A stretch of 64,000 bases of DNA from the NCBI GenBank assembly GCA_013791855.1, contig VMTA01000003.1:27499-91498 (forward strand), written 5' to 3'. The stretch comes from Sideroxydans sp. GTDB lineage: Bacteria > Pseudomonadota > Gammaproteobacteria > Burkholderiales > Gallionellaceae. Positions 32,083 through 43,056 of the stretch are shown in pieces. The notes under the pieces were generated by a model, which searched no databases, was not told the DNA's origin, and was given only the letters and a program-made list of their open reading frames with translations. Position 1 is the stretch's first letter; every line of letters begins with the position of its first letter. A program made the translations under genes and the position numbers.

Positions 32083-33483
32083 ATGGATCAATCGAATCGT
32101 TACTCAAATCTGAATCTGAAAGAAGCAGATTTGATCGCTGGCGGCCAGCACCTGCTGGTAGCGTACAAGCTGAAGCCGGCCAAGGGTTATGGCTTTCTGG
32201 AAGTGGCTGCTCACGTCGCAGCTGAATCCTCCACCGGTACCAACGTTGAAGTTTCAACAACCGACGACTTCACCCGTGGCGTTGACGCCTTGGTGTACGA
32301 AGTAGATGAGACTGCATTCGGCGACAAGGGTGGCCTGATGAAAGTCGCTTACCCCGTTCCATTGTTCGACCCGAACCTGACCGATGGTTTCTACAACATC
32401 TCCCACATGTGGTCCTTGATCCTGGGCAACAACCAGGGCATGGGCGACCACGAAGGCCTGCGCATGCTGGACTTCCTGGTACCTGAGTGCATGGTCAAGA
32501 AATTCGACGGCCCGAGCGCCGGTATCGCCGATCTGTGGAAAGTATTGGGTCGTCCGGAAGTGGACGGTGGTTACATTGCCGGCACCATCATCAAGCCTAA
32601 GCTGGGTCTGCGTCCAGATCCGTTCGCCAAAGCCTGTTACGACTTCTGGCTGGGCGGCGACTTCATCAAGAACGACGAGCCTCAGGCTAACCAGCCGTTC
32701 TGCCCGATGGAAGTGGTCATTCCCAAGGTTGCAGCCATGATGGACAAGGCGCAGCAGGAAACCGGTCAGGCCAAGCTGTTCTCCGCCAACGTGACTGCCG
32801 ACTACCACGTCGAAATGATCAAGCGCGGCGAATACATCCTGGGCGAGTTCGCCAAGTACGGTAACGAGAAGCACGTTGCCTTCTTGGTCGACGGTTTCGT
32901 GACCGGCCCGGCCGGCGTAACGACTTGCCGACGTGCGTTCCCGGACACCTTCCTGCACTTCCACCGTGCCGGTCACGGCGCCGTGACTTCCTACAAATCG
33001 CCGATGGGTATGGATCCGCTGTGCTACATGAAGCTGTCTCGTCTGATGGGCGCATCCGGTATCCATACCGGTACCATGGGCTACGGCAAGATGGAAGGTC
33101 ATGCCAAGGAAACCGTACTGGCATACATGCTGGAGCGCGACGAGTGCCAGGGGCCTTACTTCTACCAGAAGTGGTACGGCATGAAGCCGACAGCACCGAT
33201 CATCTCCGGTGGTATGAATGCACTGCGTCTGCCAGGCTTCTTTGAAAACCTGGGCCACGGCAACGTGATCAACACCTGCGGCGGCGGCGCATTTGGCCAC
33301 ATCGACAGCCCGGCAGCCGGTGGCATCTCGCTGGGTCAGGCTTACGAGTGCTGGAAGTCCGGTACTGATCCGATCGAATACGCCAAGACTCACAAAGAGT
33401 TCGCACGTGCCTTCGAATCCTTCCCGAAAGACGGCGACAAGCTGTTTGCGGGATGGCGCGAAAAGCTGGGCGTACACAAGTAA
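32083..33483 (+). CDS. cbbM: Ribulose-1,5-bisphosphate carboxylase/oxygenase, form II
   Basis: The CO2-fixing enzyme in its form II (large-subunit-only) version. The start at the ATG at 32083 ([17 protein letters not shown]), with AGAGGAG upstream, gives 466 residues. Catalytic K171 is in [12 protein letters not shown], carbamylated K196 in [11 protein letters not shown], and loop-6 K336 in [21 protein letters not shown] is intact. There is no small-subunit gene nearby, consistent with form II. Form II enzymes suit high-CO2, low-O2 conditions, which fits a microaerophilic lithoautotroph. It is followed by a terminator, then the cbbQ-cbbO activase genes. Confidence 0.98.
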   Translation: MDQSNRYSNLNLKEADLIAGGQHLLVAYKLKPAKGYGFLEVAAHVAAESSTGTNVEVSTTDDFTRGVDALVYEVDETAFGDKGGLMKVAYPVPLFDPNLTDGFYNISHMWSLILGNNQGMGDHEGLRMLDFLVPECMVKKFDGPSAGIADLWKVLGRPEVDGGYIAGTIIKPKLGLRPDPFAKACYDFWLGGDFIKNDEPQANQPFCPMEVVIPKVAAMMDKAQQETGQAKLFSANVTADYHVEMIKRGEYILGEFAKYGNEKHVAFLVDGFVTGPAGVTTCRRAFPDTFLHFHRAGHGAVTSYKSPMGMDPLCYMKLSRLMGASGIHTGTMGYGKMEGHAKETVLAYMLERDECQGPYFYQKWYGMKPTAPIISGGMNALRLPGFFENLGHGNVINTCGGGAFGHIDSPAAGGISLGQAYECWKSGTDPIEYAKTHKEFARAFESFPKDGDKLFAGWREKLGVHK

Positions 33484-33502
33484 GTTCAGGCAGCATCGAA
33501 GC

Positions 33503-33539
33503 AATAAAACGCGCCCCCACACGTTGGGGGCGTTTTATT
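33503..33539 (+). terminator. Terminator or processing hairpin after cbbM
   Basis: CGCCCCCA (33512-33519) pairs with TGGGGGCG (33525-33532), with an A-rich left flank (AATAAAA) and TTTTATT on the right. It probably ends most cbbM transcripts, with some read-through into cbbQ, which would give cbbM higher mRNA levels than its activase. Confidence 0.85.
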
Positions 33540-33597
33540 CCAGACGCAGAAAAACCGCGACAGTGTTGCGGGCATGCGTCGAACCAAGGAGTTCGTT

Positions 33598-34401
33598 ATG
33601 GATAACAAGGAACAATACAAAGTCCACACAGAGCCGTTCTATCAGGTGCAAGGGGATGAAGTAGCACTGTATGAAGCGGCCTACAACGCCCGTCTACCGG
33701 TGATGGTGAAAGGACCGACCGGTTGCGGCAAGTCGCGCTTCATCGAATACATGGCGTGGAAACTGAACAAGCCGTTGATCACCGTGGCTTGTAACGAAGA
33801 CATGACTGCCTCCGACCTGGTCGGGCGCTATCTGCTCGACGCCAATGGCACGCGCTGGCTGGATGGACCGCTCACCACCGCAGCCCGTATCGGTGCGATC
33901 TGCTATCTGGATGAAGTAGTCGAAGCACGCCAGGACACCACCGTGGTCATCCACCCGTTGACCGACCACCGTCGAACATTGCCACTGGACAAGAAGGGTG
34001 AGCTGCTGGAAGCACATCCGGACTTCCAGCTGGTGATCTCGTATAACCCGGGCTACCAGAGCCTGATGAAGGATCTGAAGCAATCGACCAAACAGCGTTT
34101 CACGGGTTTTGAGTTCGACTACCCGAGTGCAGAATTGGAAGCCGAAATCCTGTCCAAGGAAACCGGTCTGGATGTGGCGATCTGCGGAAAGTTGGTGCAG
34201 ATCGGTCAGGCAGCGCGCAATCTGAAAGGACACGGGCTGGATGAAGGTATCTCCACGCGTTTGCTGGTGTACGCGGCAACACTCATCAAGAACGGGGTCG
34301 ATCCCAAAGCCGCATGCCGTATGGCCATGGTGCGTCCGATCACCGACGACGCGGATATCCGCGATACGCTCGACCACGCGATCGATGCTTCATTCGCCTG
34401 A
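33598..34401 (+). CDS. cbbQ: RuBisCO activase AAA+ subunit CbbQ
   Basis: MoxR-class AAA+ ATPase that, with CbbO, removes inhibitory sugar phosphates from RuBisCO. The start at the ATG at 33598 ([20 protein letters not shown]), preceded by AAGGAG, gives 267 residues. Walker A GPTGCGKS is at residues 39-46, Walker B ICYLDEV at 101-107 and sensor-1 [11 protein letters not shown] near 150. It sits directly downstream of cbbM and 34 bp before cbbO, the typical order. Confidence 0.95.
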   Translation: MDNKEQYKVHTEPFYQVQGDEVALYEAAYNARLPVMVKGPTGCGKSRFIEYMAWKLNKPLITVACNEDMTASDLVGRYLLDANGTRWLDGPLTTAARIGAICYLDEVVEARQDTTVVIHPLTDHRRTLPLDKKGELLEAHPDFQLVISYNPGYQSLMKDLKQSTKQRFTGFEFDYPSAELEAEILSKETGLDVAICGKLVQIGQAARNLKGHGLDEGISTRLLVYAATLIKNGVDPKAACRMAMVRPITDDADIRDTLDHAIDASFA

Positions 34402-34435
34402 AAACGGGACGATGCGGACTACGGAGGGCTGATCG

Positions 34436-36709
34436 ATGACGGAAGCCGTGACGGACAGAAGCCAAGAGACAGCGATGTATTGGGAGAAGCTGGGCTGCAA
34501 ATTCTCCCAGGTTGAAGCTGTCTTCGACGAGTGCATGAAGGAAGCCAAAGCCTTGCTGTCGACAGAAGGCCTGGAAACCTACATCGAGAATGCGCGCGTC
34601 ATCGGCAAGATGGGGCGCGGCGCCGAGCCGTTGCTGGTCTATCTGGAAGAAGCGCCGACAGTCGCCGCGATCGTTGGAGAACAGGCGCTGGTGGAACTGC
34701 GCGAATTCTCGCAGTACATGTCCACGCATACCAACTTCAAGGCCATGGTGCCCTTCCTGCAGACCAGCGGCGCGGTTGCACGGCGGCTGAACAGCAACAA
34801 GATGTTCAAGCGCTACATAGAGCTGATCCGCGACATGATGGATAGAACCTCGGGTTCGGTGCACGGACACCATACGACTTTCCCCAGCCCTGGACTGCCA
34901 GAGCTGCTCAAGCAAGCGCCGCGTTTGCTGGGTGTGCTGTCGTTGCAGGGGCTGCGCAACTGGATCGAGTACGGCATCAAGTATTACAACAATCACCCCG
35001 AACGTCAGGAAGAATATTTCAAACTGGAATCGGCAGATGCGATCGCGGTCATGCAACGCGAACGGCACGGCACATTGCTGGTGGACAACGAGCGCAAGCT
35101 GGATACCTACATCCGGGCACTATGGAACGATAGTGACTACCTCATCCCGTTCTCGGTCGCATTCGATGAGTTGCGCAAGCCGATGCCCTACTTCACCGAT
35201 GACGGCATCCGTTTGCCAGATGTATACGACTCTGTCGATGGGGTGTCGGGGATAGACCGCTATCGCGCCGCGCTGGCGCACATGGCCGCCCATCGCAGAT
35301 GGTCACAGAAGATGATTGTGGACAACTGGAGCCCCTTCCAGCGCGCCAGCGTCGAGATATTCGAGGATTCACGCGTGGATTATCTGGCCTGCCAGAAATA
35401 TCCTGGATTGCGCAAACTGCTGCTTGCACTACATCCGATACCAAAAGAAGAAGACCTGCAGCTCGAGGAGCAGGGTATCTCGGTGTTCAGACTCAGGCTG
35501 GCTATATTGTCACGCGCCATCCTTGACCCTGAATTCCAGTACGAGAACGTCCACGTCAAAGAATTCGTAATACGTTTCCATGATCTGATGGCAAAAGGAG
35601 AATCGACCAGCGCGGAGATGTCATCTGTCGCCTTGTCGTTCATCGCACGCATACGCGGCCAGCGCGACCTGTCGGCCAAGATGTATTTCGACAACACCGA
35701 AGTCAGCTATCGCGATGACAACCGCCATCTGTGGATCTACATCGAAGAGAGCGACGAGGACGAGATGTTTGAACATCTCGATAAGCGGCAGACCACGGAA
35801 GACGAACTGGATGGTCTGCCCCCCCGCCACTACGATGAATGGGACTATAACGCGCAGAACTATCGCCCGGACTGGGTCAGTGTGTATGAGGCCCTGCACC
35901 CGCGCGGCAACCCCGCCAAGATCGACGACCTGCTGCTCAAGCACAGCAAGCTGGCCAAGCGCTTGAAGGCCATGCTGGAGATGCTCAAGCCGCAGGATAA
36001 GGTACGCATCCGCTATCAGGAAGAAGGCTCCGAACTTGATCTGGATGTGGCGATCCGTTCGCTGATCGACTTCAAGAGCGGATCGTCTCCCGACCCGCGC
36101 ATCAATATGTCGCACCGTACCGACGGTCGCAGCTTCGCGGTCACATTGCTCGTCGATCTGTCGCAGTCGCTCAGCGAGAAGGCGGCGGGCAGCCAGCAGA
36201 CCATCCTCGAACTAAGTCAGGAAGCGGTATCGCTACTGGCATGGTCAGTGCAGCAGGTCGGCGACTCGTTCGCCATCGGCGGCTTCCATTCCAATACCCG
36301 GCACGATGTGCGCTACTACCACCTTAAGGGATTCAAGGAACCGTGGGGCGACGAAGTGAAGTCGCGTCTGGCCGAGATGCAGGCCGGCTATTCCACCCGT
36401 ATGGGTGCCGCGATGCGCCACGCCGGACATTATCTGAAGGCACAGCAGGCAGACAAGAAGCTGATGCTGATCCTGACCGACGGCGAACCTGCGGATATCG
36501 ACGTGCACGATCCGCAACTGCTGATCCAGGATGCCAAACAGGCAGTGAGGGAGCTGGACCAGGAGGGTATCTATACCTACTGTATCAATCTGGATCCCAA
36601 GGCCGATGAATATGTTTCCGACATCTTCGGCAAGCAATACACTATCGTGGACAATGTGACGCAGCTGCCGATCAAGCTGCCGGAACTGTTCATCGCCCTG
36701 ACCAAATAA
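34436..36709 (+). CDS. cbbO: RuBisCO activase adaptor CbbO (VWA-domain protein)
   Basis: The large partner of CbbQ, binding one per hexamer and contacting RuBisCO. The 757-residue protein has a long helical N-terminal part and a C-terminal von Willebrand A domain (about residues 565-757). Its MIDAS motif DLSQS is in TLLVDLSQSLSEKAAG, and ILTDGEPADIDVHD is typical of VWA proteins. GGAGGG precedes the ATG. Length and layout match CbbO/NorD-type proteins, and its neighbours (cbbM, cbbQ) make the CbbO call secure. Confidence 0.94.
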   Translation: MTEAVTDRSQETAMYWEKLGCKFSQVEAVFDECMKEAKALLSTEGLETYIENARVIGKMGRGAEPLLVYLEEAPTVAAIVGEQALVELREFSQYMSTHTNFKAMVPFLQTSGAVARRLNSNKMFKRYIELIRDMMDRTSGSVHGHHTTFPSPGLPELLKQAPRLLGVLSLQGLRNWIEYGIKYYNNHPERQEEYFKLESADAIAVMQRERHGTLLVDNERKLDTYIRALWNDSDYLIPFSVAFDELRKPMPYFTDDGIRLPDVYDSVDGVSGIDRYRAALAHMAAHRRWSQKMIVDNWSPFQRASVEIFEDSRVDYLACQKYPGLRKLLLALHPIPKEEDLQLEEQGISVFRLRLAILSRAILDPEFQYENVHVKEFVIRFHDLMAKGESTSAEMSSVALSFIARIRGQRDLSAKMYFDNTEVSYRDDNRHLWIYIEESDEDEMFEHLDKRQTTEDELDGLPPRHYDEWDYNAQNYRPDWVSVYEALHPRGNPAKIDDLLLKHSKLAKRLKAMLEMLKPQDKVRIRYQEEGSELDLDVAIRSLIDFKSGSSPDPRINMSHRTDGRSFAVTLLVDLSQSLSEKAAGSQQTILELSQEAVSLLAWSVQQVGDSFAIGGFHSNTRHDVRYYHLKGFKEPWGDEVKSRLAEMQAGYSTRMGAAMRHAGHYLKAQQADKKLMLILTDGEPADIDVHDPQLLIQDAKQAVRELDQEGIYTYCINLDPKADEYVSDIFGKQYTIVDNVTQLPIKLPELFIALTK

Positions 36710-36729
36710 GCAAATCAAGGAGAGCAAGC

Positions 36730-37248
36730 ATGCAACTCGCATCTAACGGCAAGGTACTGGTTGGCATCCTCACCGGCAGCCCGAACGATCTGCCCACCGT
36801 GGTCAAAGTGCGCGACACATTGTCGGATCTCGGCATTGCCAGCGAGATCGTGGTGGCTTCAGCCCACCGCACACCGGATAAAGTGGTCGCTTACATCGAG
36901 CGCGCACATAAGGAGGACGTGCAAGTGCTGATCGGTTGCGCCGGCATGGCAGCCCATCTGGCCGGAGTGATCGCCGGGCATACGCGTCTGCCGGTGATCG
37001 GTCTGCCGCTGTCCGGCGGCGTGGTGTCAGGACTGGATGCCTTGCTGGCCACCGTGCAGATGCCGCCCGGTGTTCCGGTAGCGACAGTGGCGGTGGATGG
37101 CGCAAAGAACGCCGCCATGCTGGCGGCCCGCATCCTGGCGCTGAAATATCCAGAGATCAACCAAGCGCTGGAGGATGCAGCGAAGAAGGAACGCGCCCGC
37201 TACGACGAGTCGGCAGATCAGGCATTGGCCAAGCTGGGAGCGAAATAA
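36730..37248 (+). CDS. purE: N5-carboxyaminoimidazole ribonucleotide mutase PurE
   Basis: Purine-biosynthesis enzyme that converts N5-CAIR to CAIR, or uses CO2 with AIR directly in class II. The 172-residue protein has SAHRTPDKV and [17 protein letters not shown], both PurE signatures. The N-terminal loop reads GSPND instead of the usual GSxSD. No purK is adjacent, which is unusual, so the partner is elsewhere or the enzyme uses CO2. It is 20 bp downstream of cbbO with its own AAGGAG, apparently in the CO2-fixation operon. Confidence 0.92.
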   Translation: MQLASNGKVLVGILTGSPNDLPTVVKVRDTLSDLGIASEIVVASAHRTPDKVVAYIERAHKEDVQVLIGCAGMAAHLAGVIAGHTRLPVIGLPLSGGVVSGLDALLATVQMPPGVPVATVAVDGAKNAAMLAARILALKYPEINQALEDAAKKERARYDESADQALAKLGAK

Positions 37249-37339
37249 CCCAGCCGCTTCAAAGCTTTGCGGCAAATAAAGAGCCAATTTGCTGCCTGCA
37301 ACAATACAGACGAGCGCGAATTACCCACGAGAAGGCTAC

Positions 37340-38308
37340 ATGAACAATATCGGCGAACCCTGGATGTGGGGCGCATTCATCCTCTTTGTCCTGGCGATGC
37401 TGGCGTTGGACCTGTTCGTGCTCGGGGGGCGCAAAGCGCATAAGGTGAGCGTCAGGGAAGCGGCGCTCTGGTCGCTGGTTTGGGTATCGCTGGCTTTGAT
37501 CTTCAACGGCCTGCTGTGGTGGCACTTGAAAGGAACGGCCGGCGAAGCGGTCGCCGATGCCAAGGCGCTGGAGTTCCTTACCGGCTACCTGATCGAGAAG
37601 TCCCTGTCGGTGGACAATGTTTTCGTGTTCCTGCTGATCTTTGGCGCATTCCATGTTCCGCCAGAATACCAGCGCCGCGTGTTGATATACGGCGTGCTCG
37701 GCGCGATCGTGATGCGAGCGGTAATGATCTTGGCGGGGGCCTGGGTGGTGCAAGAGTTCAGCTGGGTGCTGTACCTGTTTGGGGCGTTCCTGGTCGTTAC
37801 GGGTGTACGCATGCTGGTGGTTGAAGAGAAGCAGCCCGATCTGGAGAACAATCCGGTGCTGCGTTTTGCACGCCGCCATCTGCGTATCGCGGAGGGCGAC
37901 CACGGCGAGAGGTTCAGCGTGACCAAGGATGGCGTGCGCTACTTTACGCCGCTGTTCCTGGTGTTGCTGCTGGTGGAAGTATCCGATCTGGTGTTTGCGG
38001 TGGATTCCATCCCGGCCATCTTCGCGATTACCACCGATCCTTTTATCGTGTTCACCTCAAACATCTTCGCGATCATGGGGTTGCGCGCATTGTATTTTTT
38101 GCTGGCGGATGTGGCCGACCGCTTCCACCTGTTGAAATACGCACTGGCGATGGTGCTGGCCTTCATCGGCAGCAAGATGCTGATAGCTCCTTGGTACCAC
38201 ATCCCCGTGCAGGCATCGCTAGCCGTAGTTGCCGTGTTGATCGGTGGCAGCGTTGCCGCCAGCTTGATCGCCACACGTGGAAAGCCGCGCGAAGGCACCG
38301 GCAAATAG
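37340..38308 (+). CDS. TerC family integral membrane protein
   Basis: A 322-residue membrane protein of the TerC/Alx family, starting at the ATG at 37340 with GAAGG upstream. It has about eight or nine hydrophobic segments. The conserved acidic motifs EKSLSVDNVFVFLLIF and LLVEVSDLVFAVDSIPAIFAI, with Asp residues inside the membrane, are family hallmarks. Members are linked to manganese export or metal loading of secreted proteins. Its place between purE and fbp suggests cotranscription with the cbb genes; a role in metal balance near RuBisCO is speculation. Confidence 0.9.
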   Translation: MNNIGEPWMWGAFILFVLAMLALDLFVLGGRKAHKVSVREAALWSLVWVSLALIFNGLLWWHLKGTAGEAVADAKALEFLTGYLIEKSLSVDNVFVFLLIFGAFHVPPEYQRRVLIYGVLGAIVMRAVMILAGAWVVQEFSWVLYLFGAFLVVTGVRMLVVEEKQPDLENNPVLRFARRHLRIAEGDHGERFSVTKDGVRYFTPLFLVLLLVEVSDLVFAVDSIPAIFAITTDPFIVFTSNIFAIMGLRALYFLLADVADRFHLLKYALAMVLAFIGSKMLIAPWYHIPVQASLAVVAVLIGGSVAASLIATRGKPREGTGK

Positions 38309-38377
38309 CCGTGGAGTACGAACCGTAAAACCTGTAAAATCCGGCAGTTGAAAAAATTTCTAAAAGAGGAGAGCAGC

Positions 38378-39379
38378 ATGAGCAAGAGTTTGATCCAGTT
38401 CATCATCGAAGAACAACGTCAGATCCCCGGTGCAACCGGCGACTTCACCGGCCTGATCAGCGACATCGTATCTGCCTGCAAGCAGATTGCGCATGACGTG
38501 AACAAGGGCGCGCTAATCGGCGTGCTGGGTTCCGCAGGCAGCGAGAACGTGCAAGGCGAGACACAGAAGAAACTCGACATCATCACCAACGAAGTGTTCA
38601 TCAAAGCCAACGAGTGGAGCGGCCACCTGGCAGCTATGGCTTCCGAAGAGATGGACGACATCTACGAGATTCCCAAACAGTACCCGCGCGGCAAATACCT
38701 GATCACTTTCGATCCGCTGGACGGCTCGTCCAACATCGACGTGAACATCTCCGTCGGCACCATCTTCTCCATCCTGCGTTGCCCTGAAGGCGTGACCAAC
38801 CCCACCGCTGCCGACTTCATGCAGCCCGGCACCAAGCAAGTGTGCGGCGGCTATGCACTGTACGGCCCGAACACCATGATGGTGATCACCACCGGCCACG
38901 GCGTGAACGGTTTCACACTGGACCGCGATGTCGGCGACTTCTTCCTGACCCACCCGAACATGACCATCCCGGAAGATACCGCAGAGTTCGCCATCAACAT
39001 GTCTAACCAGCGCTTCTGGGAAGCGCCGGTGCAGAAGTATGTGGACGAGTGCATGAAGGGCAAGGACGGCGGACGCGAGAAGAACTTCAACATGCGTTGG
39101 GTTGCATCCATGGTGGCCGAAGTGCACCGCATCCTGACACGCGGCGGCATCTTCATGTATCCGTTCGACACCAAGGATTCAAGCAAGCCGGGAAAACTGC
39201 GTCTGATGTACGAAGCCAACCCGATGTCCTTCATCGTGGAACAGGCAGGCGGCATGAGCTCCACCGGCCGCGAGCGCATCATGGAACTGCAACCCACCGG
39301 TCTGCACCAGCGCGTGCCGGTCATCCTCGGCTCGAAGAACGAAGTCGAGCGCGTGGTCGGTTACCACAAAGGCGCGTAA
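38378..39379 (+). CDS. fbp: Fructose-1,6-bisphosphatase, class I
   Basis: Hydrolyses fructose-1,6-bisphosphate, an irreversible Calvin-cycle and gluconeogenic step. The start is the ATG at 38378 ([18 protein letters not shown]), with AGAGGAG upstream, giving 333 residues. The metal-binding motif [13 protein letters not shown] is at about residues 110-122, and the C-terminal substrate region is intact. The frame's earlier ATG at 38348 lies in front of the Shine-Dalgarno and is rejected. Confidence 0.96.
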   Translation: MSKSLIQFIIEEQRQIPGATGDFTGLISDIVSACKQIAHDVNKGALIGVLGSAGSENVQGETQKKLDIITNEVFIKANEWSGHLAAMASEEMDDIYEIPKQYPRGKYLITFDPLDGSSNIDVNISVGTIFSILRCPEGVTNPTAADFMQPGTKQVCGGYALYGPNTMMVITTGHGVNGFTLDRDVGDFFLTHPNMTIPEDTAEFAINMSNQRFWEAPVQKYVDECMKGKDGGREKNFNMRWVASMVAEVHRILTRGGIFMYPFDTKDSSKPGKLRLMYEANPMSFIVEQAGGMSSTGRERIMELQPTGLHQRVPVILGSKNEVERVVGYHKGA

Positions 39380-39391
39380 TTTAGCGCAAGG

Positions 39392-39413
39392 CGCCCCCGG
39401 AAACGGGGGCGTT
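39392..39413 (+). terminator. Hairpin after fbp
   Basis: A perfect 8-bp GC-rich stem, CGCCCCCG (39392-39399) with CGGGGGCG (39404-39411), has a GAAA loop, 12 bp after the fbp stop. The tail has only two T residues before GTCA, so termination may be partial. Confidence 0.65.
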
Positions 39414-39449
39414 GTCACGTCTGCAACAGTTGAAATCAACGAGGTCATC

Positions 39450-40334
39450 ATGACTGCCCTGCACGAATCCGAATTACCCAGCTTGAAATTTCTGCATCGC
39501 GGCAAAGTGCGCGACCTGTACGAAGTGGATGCCGAGCATCTGCTGATCGTGCAGACCGACCGTTTGTCCGCGTTCGACTTCATCCTGCCTACGCCGATTC
39601 CCGGCAAGGGCGAGGTGCTGACGGCGGTGTCGAATTTCTGGTTCAGGAAACTCGGCCATGTCATTCCAAACCATCTGTCCGGTATCGATCCCGAAGCAGT
39701 GGTGAAGAGCGACGCCGAAAAGGCGCAGGTGCGCGGCCGTGCCTTCGTCACCAAAAAACTGAAACCGCTGCCGATCGAAGCCATCGTGCGCGGTTATCTG
39801 GTCGGTTCCGGCTGGAAGGATTACAAGAAGACCGGCGCGGTATGCGGCATCCAGTTGCCCGCCGGCCTGCAGGAAGCACAGAAGTTGCCGCAGGCATTGT
39901 TCACGCCCTCCACCAAAGCCGCAGTGGGCGACCATGACGAGAACATCTCGTTCGAGGAAGCCAAGAAGTTGTTGGGTGCGGACATGGCCGAGCAGGTGAA
40001 GAACGCCACACTGGCGCTGTACAACGAAGCGGCGGATTACGCGCTGACGCGCGGCATCATCATCGCCGACACCAAGTTCGAATTCGGCACCGACGCCGAT
40101 GGCAAATTGTATCTGATCGACGAAGCACTGACGCCGGATTCCTCGCGTTTCTGGCCCGCCGACCAGTACCAGGTTGGCAGCAACCCGCCCAGCTTTGACA
40201 AGCAGTTCGTGCGCGATTGGCTGGAAACATCGGGCTGGAACAAGCAACCGCCCGCACCGGCTATCCCCGCCGACATCCTGCAAAAGACCGCCGACAAATA
40301 CCGCGAAGCACAGCGGCTCCTGACAGGCGAATGA
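39450..40334 (+). CDS. purC: Phosphoribosylaminoimidazole-succinocarboxamide synthase PurC
   Basis: SAICAR synthetase, an ATP-dependent ligase that adds aspartate to CAIR, the product of PurE. The 294-residue protein opens with [21 protein letters not shown], the family's N-terminal motif. [13 protein letters not shown] and the signature [10 protein letters not shown] are also present. The longer form (about 295 residues) is the betaproteobacterial/eukaryotic-like type. Its stop overlaps the carbonic anhydrase start (ATGA). Confidence 0.96.
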   Translation: MTALHESELPSLKFLHRGKVRDLYEVDAEHLLIVQTDRLSAFDFILPTPIPGKGEVLTAVSNFWFRKLGHVIPNHLSGIDPEAVVKSDAEKAQVRGRAFVTKKLKPLPIEAIVRGYLVGSGWKDYKKTGAVCGIQLPAGLQEAQKLPQALFTPSTKAAVGDHDENISFEEAKKLLGADMAEQVKNATLALYNEAADYALTRGIIIADTKFEFGTDADGKLYLIDEALTPDSSRFWPADQYQVGSNPPSFDKQFVRDWLETSGWNKQPPAPAIPADILQKTADKYREAQRLLTGE

Positions 40335-40966
40335 CCAATCCGGCAGACCTGATAAAAGGATTCCATCGTTTCCGTGAACAGCATTTCACGGACGACGATG
40401 CGTTGTACCGACAACTGGTACAAGAAGGGCAAACCCCGAAGATACTGGTGGTCGCCTGCTGTGATTCGCGCGTGGATCCGGCGTTGGTGCTCGATTGCGC
40501 GCCGGGCGACCTGTTCGTCATCCGTAACGTCGCCAATCTGGTGCCGCCCGACGAGAACCGCATCGGTGGGCGTCACGGCACCAGCGCCGCGCTGGAATAC
40601 GGTGTGAAGACATTGGGTGTAGAGCATGTCATCGTATTGGGGCACGCACAGTGTGGCGGCATTCAGGCATTGATGAGAGGTTCGGCTATCGACGGACAGG
40701 AATCTTTCATCAGCAGCTGGATGAGGCTGGCGGAACAGGCGCGCAACAAGGTGTTGCAAGAGCTGCCGGATGCTTCGAGTCAGGAATTGGAACGGGCCTG
40801 CGAACAGCAGGCCATACTCAGCTCACTCGACAATCTGCTGTCTTTCGACTGGATACGCGAGCGTGTGGAGGATGGCCGCTTGACGCTGCACGGATGGTAC
40901 TTCGATATCGAACACGGACAGTTGCTGCAGTACGAAGCAGGCAACAGCCGGTTCAACGCGATGTGA
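40331..40966 (+). CDS. Beta-class carbonic anhydrase
   Basis: Zinc enzyme interconverting CO2 and bicarbonate. The start is the ATG at 40331 ([16 protein letters not shown]), giving 211 residues; a longer reading from 40217 would sit inside purC. The zinc ligands are visible as Cys in [10 protein letters not shown] (with the Asp/Arg dyad) and His/Cys in [12 protein letters not shown]. The overlap with purC and the position at the end of the cbb block suggest it supplies CO2 or bicarbonate for carboxylation reactions. The name can or cynT cannot be decided from sequence. Confidence 0.93.
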   Translation: MTNPADLIKGFHRFREQHFTDDDALYRQLVQEGQTPKILVVACCDSRVDPALVLDCAPGDLFVIRNVANLVPPDENRIGGRHGTSAALEYGVKTLGVEHVIVLGHAQCGGIQALMRGSAIDGQESFISSWMRLAEQARNKVLQELPDASSQELERACEQQAILSSLDNLLSFDWIRERVEDGRLTLHGWYFDIEHGQLLQYEAGNSRFNAM

Positions 40967-41572
40967 TCACTGCCCTTCCAGAGGGGCCAGACCTTTAAGT
41001 TCGCGATAGCGGGCCTTGTCCTTGGCGTATCGGGCTTTGACCGCTTCCAGCTCCGCCTTGTTGGTGTCCAAGTCGGCCTGGAACTGCTCGATGCGCAGCT
41101 TGGCATTTTCCAGATCCTCCTCCAGCGATTTTGGGGTCTTGCGGTTCTGCTTGGCGATCCGTTCCTGCTCCTGCTGCAGGCTGACAAGGTTCTCATTGGC
41201 AGATTTGAGCAGTGTGGTGTAGCTGCTGATGCGCGCCTCGACCTGCTGCAGGTTGCGGTCACGCGCCAAGTCGATCTCCTTGTCGGAACTGTAGGTGTTG
41301 ATCAGCGCGTTGTCATGTCGTTCGGCTTGCACCTCTTCATCCGACAACATCTTTCTCTGCACGTTTGCGCTCTCTCGGGTTGACTCGCGCTCCTGCACGC
41401 GGCCCTTTTCAAAAGTCTGCGCGTTGCGATTGGCATACTTGGGCGGGATGGTCTCGCCATAGTGCGTGGTACCGTTCTCATCCACCCACTTGTAGAGCTT
41501 GGCTTCTGCATTCAGCGAAATGGCTGCGAACAACGCCGCAACACCCACCAGCATCTTCGATTTCATCATCAT
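40967..41572 (-). CDS. DUF4124-domain exported coiled-coil protein
   Basis: A 201-residue protein with an N-terminal signal peptide ([19 protein letters not shown]), a DUF4124 motif right after it ([19 protein letters not shown]) and a long charged helical region (about residues 60-195) that should form a coiled coil. DUF4124 proteins are common, exported and of unknown function. The start has three consecutive ATG codons; the outermost overlaps the pyrE stop. It converges with the carbonic anhydrase gene with no intervening base, and no terminator was seen there. Confidence 0.8.
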   Translation of the reverse strand: MMMKSKMLVGVAALFAAISLNAEAKLYKWVDENGTTHYGETIPPKYANRNAQTFEKGRVQERESTRESANVQRKMLSDEEVQAERHDNALINTYSSDKEIDLARDRNLQQVEARISSYTTLLKSANENLVSLQQEQERIAKQNRKTPKSLEEDLENAKLRIEQFQADLDTNKAELEAVKARYAKDKARYRELKGLAPLEGQ

Positions 41573-42210
41573 TTCACCCCGTATCTATCCCGATAAGTTT
41601 GAACTGCCTGCAGATTCTGCCCCAAGTCCGCCTGCCCCTGCAAATAACCGAGCAGATCATCCAGCGCGGCGATGGAAACCACCGGCAGTCCGTAGTCGCG
41701 TTGCACCTCCTGCACCGCCGACAACTCGCCCTGTCCGCGCTCCATGCGGTCCAGCGCGATCACCACGCCGCAGGGTTCGGCACCCGCCGCCCGGATAAGT
41801 TCGATGGACTCGCGCACCGACGTCCCGGCCGAGATCACATCGTCGATGATCAGCACCTTGCCAGCCAGCTTCGCACCCACCGTGTTGCCACCTTCGCCGT
41901 GGTCCTTGGCCTCCTTGCGGTTAAAGCAATAAGGCACGTTGCGCCCCTGCTCCGCCAGCGCGATGGAAGTACCCGCTACCAGCGGGATGCCCTTGTAGGC
42001 GGGGCCGAACAGCATGTTGAACTCCAAGCCGGAGGCCAGGATGGCCTGCGCATAGAACTGGCACAGCTCGCGTAGCGCAGCACCGTCCTGGAACAGTCCC
42101 GAGTTGAAGAAGTAAGGCGACAGACGACCGGCCTTGGTCTGGAACTCGCCGAAACGGAGAACGTTCTGAGCGACGGCGAAGCGGATGAAATCCTGGCGGT
42201 ATGCATGCAT
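41569..42210 (-). CDS. pyrE: Orotate phosphoribosyltransferase
   Basis: Joins orotate and PRPP to make OMP in pyrimidine synthesis. The start is the ATG at 42210 ([21 protein letters not shown]), giving 213 residues, the normal length. The frame stays open for 220 codons further upstream, but that part is antisense to xthA. The substrate loop segment [13 protein letters not shown] and the PRPP-binding motif [17 protein letters not shown] are both present. It is divergent from xthA across 78 bp and overlaps the DUF4124 gene start. Confidence 0.96.
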   Translation of the reverse strand: MHAYRQDFIRFAVAQNVLRFGEFQTKAGRLSPYFFNSGLFQDGAALRELCQFYAQAILASGLEFNMLFGPAYKGIPLVAGTSIALAEQGRNVPYCFNRKEAKDHGEGGNTVGAKLAGKVLIIDDVISAGTSVRESIELIRAAGAEPCGVVIALDRMERGQGELSAVQEVQRDYGLPVVSIAALDDLLGYLQGQADLGQNLQAVQTYRDRYGVK

Positions 42211-42288
42211 GGGGAGAATGGGAACGAATTGAAGAATGCGGCCATTATAATGCCCGTCACCCCAGATTACAGAAGACGCACCAACGAT

Positions 42289-43056
42289 ATGCGAATAATC
42301 AGCCTCAACCTCAACGGCATCCGCTCCGTCTACAACAAAGGTCTGCTCGAATGGTTCGGCAAGCAGGATGCCGACATCCTGTGCGTGCAGGAACTCAAGG
42401 CGCAGGAACCGGACATGACGCCCGACATGCTCGCCCCGCTCGGTTATCACGGATATTTCCACTATGCCGAAAAGAAGGGCTACAGCGGCGTGGGCATCTA
42501 CAGCAAAAAGAAACCGGATAACGTCATCGTCGGCCTCGGCATCCCCGAGTTCGACATGGAAGGCCGTTACATCGAAGCCCAATTCGGCAACCTCAGCGTG
42601 GTCTCGCTCTACCTGCCCTCCGGCTCCAGCGGCGAAGAGCGCCAGGCCGTGAAGTTCAAGTTCCTGGAAGCCTTCATGCCGCACATGGTTGCGCTCAAGC
42701 AGAGCGGCCGAGACGTCGTCGTCTGCGGCGACTGGAACATCGCGCATACCGAAAAGGATCTGAAGAACTGGAAAGGCAACAAGAAGAACTCCGGCTTCCT
42801 GCCCGAAGAACGTGCCTGGATGACAGCGTTGTTTAACGAAGTCGGCTTCGTCGACGTGTTCCGCAAGCTGCACCCCGAGCTGGAAGCCTACACATGGTGG
42901 TCGAACCGTGGGCAGGCATGGGCCAAGGACGTTGGCTGGCGCATCGACTACCAGATCGCCACGCCGGGCATTGCGGAGAAAGCGGTATCAACGGGTATCT
43001 ACAAAGAACAACGGTTCAGTGATCATGCGCCGTTGTTGGTGGATTACAAGGATTGA
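42289..43056 (+). CDS. xthA: Exodeoxyribonuclease III
   Basis: AP endonuclease and 3'-5' exonuclease of base-excision repair. The start at the ATG at 42289 ([18 protein letters not shown]) gives 255 residues. Family motifs are LCVQELKAQ (metal-binding Glu), [15 protein letters not shown] and the C-terminal [10 protein letters not shown] with the catalytic Asp-His. Its last 13 bp overlap the end of the convergent AmpG-like gene. Confidence 0.95.
   Translation: MRIISLNLNGIRSVYNKGLLEWFGKQDADILCVQELKAQEPDMTPDMLAPLGYHGYFHYAEKKGYSGVGIYSKKKPDNVIVGLGIPEFDMEGRYIEAQFGNLSVVSLYLPSGSSGEERQAVKFKFLEAFMPHMVALKQSGRDVVVCGDWNIAHTEKDLKNWKGNKKNSGFLPEERAWMTALFNEVGFVDVFRKLHPELEAYTWWSNRGQAWAKDVGWRIDYQIATPGIAEKAVSTGIYKEQRFSDHAPLLVDYKD

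Noticed and set aside
32254..33522. 422-codon open frame antisense to cbbM
   Set aside because: Same cause; sense-strand RuBisCO is complete with all catalytic residues.
42211..42873. Long N-terminal extension of pyrE to 434 residues
   Set aside because: The extension lies antisense to xthA; PyrE homology begins at the ATG at 42210 and gives the family's normal length.
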